9,187 bases of DNA, taken from NCBI GenBank assembly GCA_016650355.1, contig JAENVX010000303.1, positions 1 through 9,187 of the forward strand, in the 5' to 3' direction. Origin of the DNA: Bacteroidia bacterium (GTDB lineage: Bacteria; Bacteroidota; Bacteroidia; Cytophagales; Cyclobacteriaceae). A model generated the notes under the pieces. The model was given only the letters and a program-made list of their open reading frames with translations. It ran no database searches and had not been told where the DNA came from. A program made the translations under genes and the position numbers. Shown here one piece after another: positions 8,489 to 9,187 of this stretch; position 1 is the first letter of the stretch, and each line of letters starts with the position of its first letter.

Positions 8489-9049
8489 TTAGTGTTTTTT
8501 TAAATGATCGTAGCCTTGTGGCAACCGATTGTATCCAACGGCAATGCGCTCGGCAAGGCCTTTGTAAAAGTTAGGATCGGTAGGAGCTACTGTTGACAAT
8601 CCGTCCACATATCGGTTATACAAACAGAATAAGGCTGCGATGAGAACGGTGTCATGTATTTCCAAATCTGTAGCACCAGCAGCTTTTGCTTTTTCAACGG
8701 ATTCGGTGGTGACGGCCTTTCCACTTTTTTGAACGTGTGCAGCAATGGTGAGCAATGCCTTCATCTTAGCGCTTACGGGCGCGCTCGATAGATCTTTTTT
8801 TATTTGCTCGGTAGTCTCGCATTCGCCAAGCAATAAATCAGCAGCTGCTGTATGTGCGGTACTACAAAAACGACATTCATTGCGATGCGATACTATTGTG
8901 GCAATGAGCTCTCGCTCCCCAGGTGATAAGGTAGAAGGACCGCGCAAGAGTGTTTGGGTTAACGCACGTATCGGCTCTGCAGTGTCTTTTCGATATTCAA
9001 GCAAGCCAGTAATTCCTGGTAAATGCTCTTCAAGTGGTATGTATGGCAT
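8489..9049 (-). CDS. Carboxymuconolactone decarboxylase/AhpD-like protein (CMD-A)
   Basis: This is a 186-residue protein, the first gene of the putative transport operon. It has GERELIA with Glu45 and Glu47, Cys59-Arg-Phe-Cys62 and His66, IHDTVLIAALF (131-141) and NRYVDGLS (145-152), so the AhpD-type CxxCxxxH centre is complete. It aligns without gaps to the other two paralogues through about residue 75, then is one residue shorter. It has no signal peptide. The ATG at 9049 follows an A-rich leader (AGAAAAAAAATTAACT) without a strong Shine-Dalgarno site, as is usual in Bacteroidota. The TonB receptor starts 22 bases after its stop. Thiol-dependent peroxidase or reductase activity is inferred; the true substrate is unknown. 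The C-terminal tail is basic and His-containing (YDHLKKH). Confidence 0.9.
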   Translation of the reverse strand: MPYIPLEEHLPGITGLLEYRKDTAEPIRALTQTLLRGPSTLSPGERELIATIVSHRNECRFCSTAHTAAADLLLGECETTEQIKKDLSSAPVSAKMKALLTIAAHVQKSGKAVTTESVEKAKAAGATDLEIHDTVLIAALFCLYNRYVDGLSTVAPTDPNFYKGLAERIAVGYNRLPQGYDHLKKH

Positions 9050-9187
9050 AGTTAATTTTTTTTCTACTGAAGAATGGAAACAAGGCCGCTAAACTTAAAC
9101 CCAAAAAAGAATAGCGGCCAGTTCCCCTCGTCTAAAACAATTCAAATTGAAACTCACTAAAACTCAAACTGTTTATTATCCCTAAAA
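9050..9187 (-). promoter_or_regulatory. Leader and probable promoter region of the CMD-A/receptor/MFS/CMD-B operon
   Basis: This is 138 bases of AT-rich non-coding DNA upstream of the first gene of the operon. Read on the minus strand it has TTTG near its outer end, then TCAATTTG and, closer to the gene, TAAGTTTA. Both resemble the Bacteroidota -7 element TAnnTTTG, but neither has a matching -33 element at the usual spacing, so no single promoter can be named. An imperfect palindrome CAATT-TG-AATTG lies at 9138-9149. No upstream gene is visible before the window ends. Confidence 0.35.
9084..9119. repeat. Perfect 8-bp inverted repeat (ggccgcta ... tagcggcc) upstream of CMD-A
   Basis: The arms ggccgcta (9084-9091) and tagcggcc (9112-9119) are exact reverse complements separated by 20 bases. 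They are strikingly GC-rich inside an AT-rich leader. On the minus strand the loop holds a T-run and the TAAGTTTA element. The repeat could be a dimeric regulator's operator, an mRNA hairpin in the 5' leader, or the terminator of a gene beyond the right edge. A proper T-tract does not follow either arm, so the terminator reading is weakest. Confidence 0.5.

Noticed and set aside
3232..9049. Polysaccharide utilisation locus
   Set aside because: There is no SusD-like gene, no glycoside hydrolase and no sulfatase next to the receptor.
8489..9049. True gamma-carboxymuconolactone decarboxylase (pcaC) of the beta-ketoadipate pathway
   Set aside because: The protein has the AhpD-type CxxCxxxH centre and no other pca genes are near; the same holds for the other two paralogues.

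Overview
The window reads as a piece of a Bacteroidota chromosome, most likely from the Cytophagales side of the phylum. The grounds are a TonB-dependent receptor with an N-terminal carboxypeptidase-regulatory-like domain, a DUF6807 lipoprotein, moderately AT-rich DNA, and starts preceded by A/T-rich sequence instead of clear Shine-Dalgarno sites. This placement is inference from gene families, not from a marker gene. Every supported gene lies on the minus strand, so transcription runs from high to low coordinates.

Layout in transcription order. 9187-9050 is an upstream leader with a perfect 8-bp inverted repeat. 9049-8489 encodes a carboxymuconolactone decarboxylase/AhpD-like protein (here CMD-A). 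8466-5701 is a 921-residue TonB-dependent outer-membrane receptor. 5701-4466 is a 12-helix MFS transporter. 4461-3916 is a second AhpD-like protein (CMD-B). These four genes are joined by gaps of 22, -1 and 4 bases and look like one operon. After 135 bases comes a third AhpD-like protein (3780-3232, CMD-C), then after 70 bases a membrane-anchored DUF3179 protein (3161-2010). 2017-1758 looks like a decayed small gene. 1733-1 is the first 577 codons of a large lipoprotein that fuses a DUF6807 (PmoA-like) domain to a PVC-type membrane-bound dehydrogenase domain; it continues beyond the left edge.

How the parts may work together (inference): the receptor would bring a small molecule across the outer membrane, the MFS protein would carry it across the inner membrane, and the cytoplasmic AhpD-like proteins, all with an intact CxxCxxxH motif, would act on it or on peroxides or thiols linked to it. 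No SusD partner is next to the receptor, which argues against a standard polysaccharide locus. The DUF3179 protein and the dehydrogenase-like lipoprotein add envelope functions, but whether they belong to the same pathway is not shown by the sequence. The best candidate for something undescribed is this compact transport operon bracketed by three diverged AhpD-like paralogues.
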